From Pleurotus djamor (lineage: Eukaryota; Basidiomycota; Agaricomycetes; Agaricales; Pleurotaceae), in contig JAPEVF010000147.1 of assembly GCA_029747585.1 (NCBI GenBank), positions 26,294 through 90,293 of the forward strand: a DNA stretch of 64,000 nucleotides, written 5' to 3'. Below are positions 61,068 to 64,000 of this stretch, piece by piece (the first letter of the stretch is position 1; each line of letters begins with the position of its first letter). Made by a program: the position numbers and the translations under genes. The notes under the pieces were generated by a model, which saw only the letters and a list, made by a program, of their open reading frames with translations, was not told where the DNA came from and did no database searches.

Positions 61068-61290
61068 GGATTCTCGTAGATACGAGAGTAGTAGATCTTC
61101 TCGTGGATACGAGAATCTTGAAGTCTCGCGTGAGCTTGTAGGAATAGAGAACGCGTGAAGAGCTCGCGAAGGGTTCGCGAAGGGGTTTGAGCGTCGAGAT
61201 CGAAGGTCTTGAGAGGCGACGCAACGAGTCTCGCGAGTACGAGATAGATGTTCTCGCGTACGCGAGAGTCTTGAGGGTTCGCGTAAGTCG
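61068..61290. repeat. Cluster of CGCGAG/CTCGTA hairpins, duplicated
   Basis: Two related blocks (about 61068-61127 and 61228-61287) each contain two short palindromes: tctcgtagatacgaga and ttctcgtggatacgagaa in the first, tctcgcgagtacgaga and ttctcgcgtacgcgagag in the second, both ending near gtcttgag or atcttgaa. Between them gctcgcgaagggttcgcgaa repeats the motif. Confidence 0.7.
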
Positions 61291-61932
61291 CGTTTAACAC
61301 GAGTTAGGCGGAGAGGAGTCGTGCAGAGTGTGAGCCGCGAACTGGGAGATGTCATCTTGAGATGGACATGTCCTGTTCACGGCTTGACGCGTCTGTAACC
61401 CGGAACGCGGGTCCTGTGGCCCTAGGAAGGGGTTCCTCCTGTAACCCTGGAGTAGGAACGCTATGACCCAGCGCTGGGAGCTGTCGATGCTATTCACGAC
61501 GATGAAGGAGCAAAGTAAAGATTAATTGATTATGTAATATGAGCTATTACTGACTATACTAGTAAACGTACATCTACTACGTCACAATCGCCGTCGCCAG
61601 CTCCAGTGTTGTCCTGCCCACGGCTTAGCTTTGCTGGAGAAATACGATAATTTGGAGGAGGGTAGGGTGTTGACCGGGACAATGACAAAAGGATGGTTCG
61701 GGGAAGGCGAGCGGCAAACTGTCATTGAGATTGTGCGGCATCGTTGAACCATTCCGAGCGATGATGGGATACCTGTCGACGCAAACAGACCACGAGCCGT
61801 TGACCAATCCAAAATGAGGATGTTGAGGGAAGGGAGCGAATGGACGGAGGGAACCTTTACAATTGTAGCTCGGAACAGGGTCTTGCAACGGTCTGGCTTT
61901 CCAAGCACCCCCATCTTCTTCAACATCGGCGC
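61291..61932. other. No gene recognised
   Basis: The minus-strand frame at 61582-61956 shows no domain and partly overlaps the duplicated segment. Confidence 0.35.
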
Positions 61933-62195
61933 GGAGAGTACGCGCCCTCTAAGCATGAAACATCAAGCATTAAGCATGAAGCCTCTCCATCCACGACTAA
62001 CCGATCACCACAGCCGAACAAAAGCTTTGGGCATAGCCTGTTTGAGAAGCCACGACCTGAATGGGATTTTCGGAGGCACCTGGGGATGCAATGGGGAAGC
62101 GGCGATGCGGATTTGGGACGACAATTGATACCAGGACCTTTTTCCTCGGTTATGTCAGTGGGTGTGTACAGAAAAAGCAGAAAAAGGTAGCCGAC
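61933..62195. repeat. Segmental duplicate, copy B (empty site)
   Basis: Partner of 59100-59835 without the inserted element. It carries a local triplication-like phrase (aagcatgaaacatcaagcattaagcatgaagc). Confidence 0.65.
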
Positions 62196-62353
62196 GTACT
62201 GAGAAGTTCCAGCTGAAGGCCCCGACGCTCGGTTTTCATCCCCGTCTTTATCTTCCAGCTGAGCGTCCTCTCCAGTCACCATCGCATACAGCCCCCATGA
62301 ATCTTTAATAGTGCGTTAACTGCTAAGAAAGACCGTAAGCTGACTGTCATGCG

Positions 62354-62608
62354 ATGCACCGAAAAGTAGAGGCCATGCCTCAATTTGCGGCGGCCATGCA
62401 GGACCTCGAAGATGGGGACGCGTCCCTACGAGAGGTTCCACTCACCCTGACGCTTCTCAAGTCGAGAAGAGACATGGGACTCCCGATAAAGAGGTATACT
62501 ATCAAGAACTGTATCCTCACGCCGACTCAGGTTGAGACGCTGAGACGATTTGTCGAAGTTGATTGGGATGGCATAGAAGACGGCGACGAGGCTTTGGATG
62601 ATACCTAG
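62354..62608 (+). pseudogene. F-box protein, C-terminal fragment
   Basis: The 84-codon frame contains TLLKSRRDMGLPIKRYTI, then LTPTQVETLRRFVEVDWDG and an acidic end. Fungal F-box/LRR-like proteins often end with a segment of this kind (R...GLP.K.L.I...L....E.LR..VEV.WDG). The upstream F-box and repeat region is missing, and an F-box N-terminal piece lies downstream instead, so the order is reversed. Confidence 0.45.
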
Positions 62609-62900
62609 TGACTGGTGTCAGGGCTTAGATTATGCATTGCAACTGTAATGCATATTCCTTGCATCAAATGTGTTTGTGGGAGTACTTATACGAGTGAATG
62701 AACTCACAAAAAAAGGAAACGGGTCGTGCCCCTTTTTGCTCCTCTTCGACCCCTAGGGCATGTGACTCGTGGGCTTAATGGTTCAACTTTTTTTCACCTT
62801 CGTCTTGCCACTTACCTCGCACGCCATGGTCAGTTCTGGTCATTACCCTTATGCCTATCATTTTTGACGACCACTTCTCCTTCTCATCTAAAATTAGGGT

Positions 62901-63113
62901 ATCCTCACTGATTTTGCATCCCAGCGCGCACTTGATGAAGAAATTGCTATACACGAGGTCATCATCCGGAATCTCAAAGCGAGGAGAAACATGCACAGCG
63001 CTGCATGCAAGCTACCCGACGAAATCCTCTCAATCATTTTCATTATTGTAAAGTCTAGAGGGGTCGACATTGAAGCTCTACCTCGGTGGCGTAGCGTTCT
63101 AGTTGTTGCGTGA
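62901..63113 (+). pseudogene. F-box protein, N-terminal fragment
   Basis: A 70-codon frame reads SQRALDEEIAIHEVIIRNLK, then ARRNMHSAACKLPDEILSII, then FIIVKSRGVD and RWRSVLVVA before a TGA. The layout of a heptad-like LDEEI segment, RRN, then LP.EILS.IF is the standard start of agaric F-box proteins, which recruit substrates to SCF ubiquitin ligases. It stops inside the F-box, before the usual W..V...W motif is complete. No start codon is apparent upstream. Confidence 0.6.
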
Positions 63114-63179
63114 TAAGTACGCCCACACGAGCTCGTGAGTGGACAGGTGTATCTAAGGACAAGCTCAACGGTCCGGCCG

Positions 63180-63331
63180 GTGGGTCAGTGCATGAGACTT
63201 CATTAGTCATCTATTGCCCCCGAAGACGCGTCGCGTCTCGTTGATTTTCCCCCTCACTCTTTCAGAGACCCATCCCAACTCTCCCCACTTTTTCTCATTC
63301 TTGCTCGTTTCTCTCGCGTTTCTGCTTCAAC
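63180..63331 (+). promoter_or_regulatory. CT-rich leader upstream of the last gene
   Basis: 63239-63330 is dominated by C and T (tttccccctcactctttcag, later ctctccccactttttctcat) and ends in ttcaacATG, with A at -3. Such leaders mark expressed fungal genes. No TATA box is clear. Confidence 0.45.
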
Positions 63332-64000
63332 ATGGTCCAGACCGCGGAATTACCACCGATGCAAGCACTGGCTGGCCCCGATCTCCCTCTGCCCCCACAA
63401 GTNGGGGCACGATCGCGTACACACGCTGACGCACTGCGCGTTGCAGAAATTGCTGCGATGGATAAGGCTGAGAAGGAGTGCCAGAATATGTTTATCAAGG
63501 CTAGGAACGCGGATCGGGAGCGCCGCGCGAGGGCTGGGGATGATGTAGTTTCGGATGCTGAGTCTCTTATCTCTGTTGTGCCTACCCGCCCCCCTTCCCC
63601 GGTTGCTCGTTCCCCACCTTCTGCAGTTGGGACGCCTCCCCCAGTTGCCGATCAACCTACCACCTTCCTAGATGCTGCCACCTTGAAGCGTCTCGGGGAA
63701 GAATCTCACGATGAGCGCGCGAAACAACTCAAACTTGCCTCGGAGGAGGAAGTCCACCTTGAGCCAGGCCAGGTCATCAATCACCCCTTCTCCATCCACC
63801 TTCTCGAGCTGGAGAACCAAAAATTCTACACCCCCCTCTCCCTCTTCACGGCCGAGGGCCAGTCTGTCCTCGCCAAATCCCCAGACAAGGTCCGCACCAT
63901 CCGTCGCAACACCTTGGTCTCCGGTGAGAAGAAGAACCTCTACATTGATGTCAACAACCCTCTCTTCGCTGCGGAGGAGTCCCTCTCCGTCTCTGCCTGG
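63332..64000 (+). CDS. Unrecognised protein, open to the window edge (gag-like or hypothetical)
   Basis: The ATG at 63332 opens 223 codons without a stop to the end of the window. The start is MVQTAELPPMQALAGPDLPL. A charged helical region (DKAEKECQNMFIKARNADRE), a Pro/Ser-rich linker (VVPTRPPSPVARSPPSAVG) and then a globular part (EPGQVINHPFSIHLLELENQ, KFYTPLSLFTAEG, SVLAKSPDKVRTIRR) follow. In agarics, proteins with a FY.PLSLFT.EG block recur near retroelements and may be gag-like, but this is a weak memory. One N at 63403 falls in the third position of a codon and does not matter. Codons look like those of a functional gene. Confidence 0.55.
   Translation, partial: MVQTAELPPMQALAGPDLPLPPQXGARSRTHADALRVAEIAAMDKAEKECQNMFIKARNADRERRARAGDDVVSDAESLISVVPTRPPSPVARSPPSAVGTPPPVADQPTTFLDAATLKRLGEESHDERAKQLKLASEEEVHLEPGQVINHPFSIHLLELENQKFYTPLSLFTAEGQSVLAKSPDKVRTIRRNTLVSGEKKNLYIDVNNPLFAAEESLSVSAW

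Noticed and set aside
60822..61355. 177-codon Arg/Ser-rich minus-strand frame
   Set aside because: It reads through the palindromic CGCGAG block; the composition comes from the repeat, not from a protein.

Overview
This is nuclear DNA of a filamentous basidiomycete, most likely an Agaricomycete. The signs are short GT-AG introns of about 55-90 bp with CTGAC/CTAAC-like branch sites, multi-exon genes, CT-rich leaders, and gene families expanded in mushroom-forming fungi: an OrsD zinc-finger/tyrosine-recombinase protein, F-box proteins, WD40 proteins and a DUF6570 fragment. I see no rRNA, convincing tRNA, CRISPR array or bacterial-type operon.

The window is gene-poor and repeat-rich, and most recognisable coding sequence is broken. 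From left to right: a frameshifted basic-protein fragment (0.1-0.7 kb); a medium-chain reductase pseudogene holding a tiny TIR-only transposon relic (3.3-4.6 kb); the 3' end of a histone deacetylase gene (4.7-5.1 kb); a long OrsD/tyrosine-recombinase gene (6.6-11.1 kb); an intact five-exon gene for a 1,335-residue coiled-coil protein (12.0-16.3 kb); degenerate repeats (18.5-25.4 kb); a decayed paralogue of the coiled-coil gene (26.5-29.1 kb); Helitron-associated and membrane-like fragments (29.2-30.9 kb); a piece of the first helicase cassette of Brr2 (36.8-37.2 kb); a degenerate array of about 300-bp units (37.3-38.9 and 43.2-44.3 kb) interrupted by a large unrecognised gene (39.1-41.9 kb); a gene of a family that I believe recurs in agaric genomes (46.7-49.3 kb); a WD40 pseudogene (50.1-51.0 kb); a perfect 82-bp inverted repeat (52.9-53.2 kb); a TA-flanked MITE (54.6-55.3 kb); a second Brr2 pseudogene covering the second cassette (56.1-58.0 kb); a duplicated segment with and without a transposon (59.1-62.2 kb); two F-box fragments (62.4-63.1 kb); and an open gene running off the right edge.

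The genes do not form a pathway. The best-supported complete gene is the coiled-coil gene at 12-16.3 kb. The OrsD/recombinase gene and the 46.7-49.3 kb gene are each broken only at a G8 run, and the 18 single-base Ns mostly lie in or beside homopolymers, so those two genes may be intact in the organism. Brr2, deacetylase, reductase, WD40 and F-box fragments beside MITEs and duplicated blocks suggest a locus that accumulates host-gene pieces by DNA-level duplication, since introns are retained. The most interesting items are the OrsD/recombinase gene as a candidate mobile-element enzyme, the paired coiled-coil paralogues, the two Brr2 fragments, the perfect hairpin, and the TIR-only relic. All calls come from reading the sequence; no database search was run.
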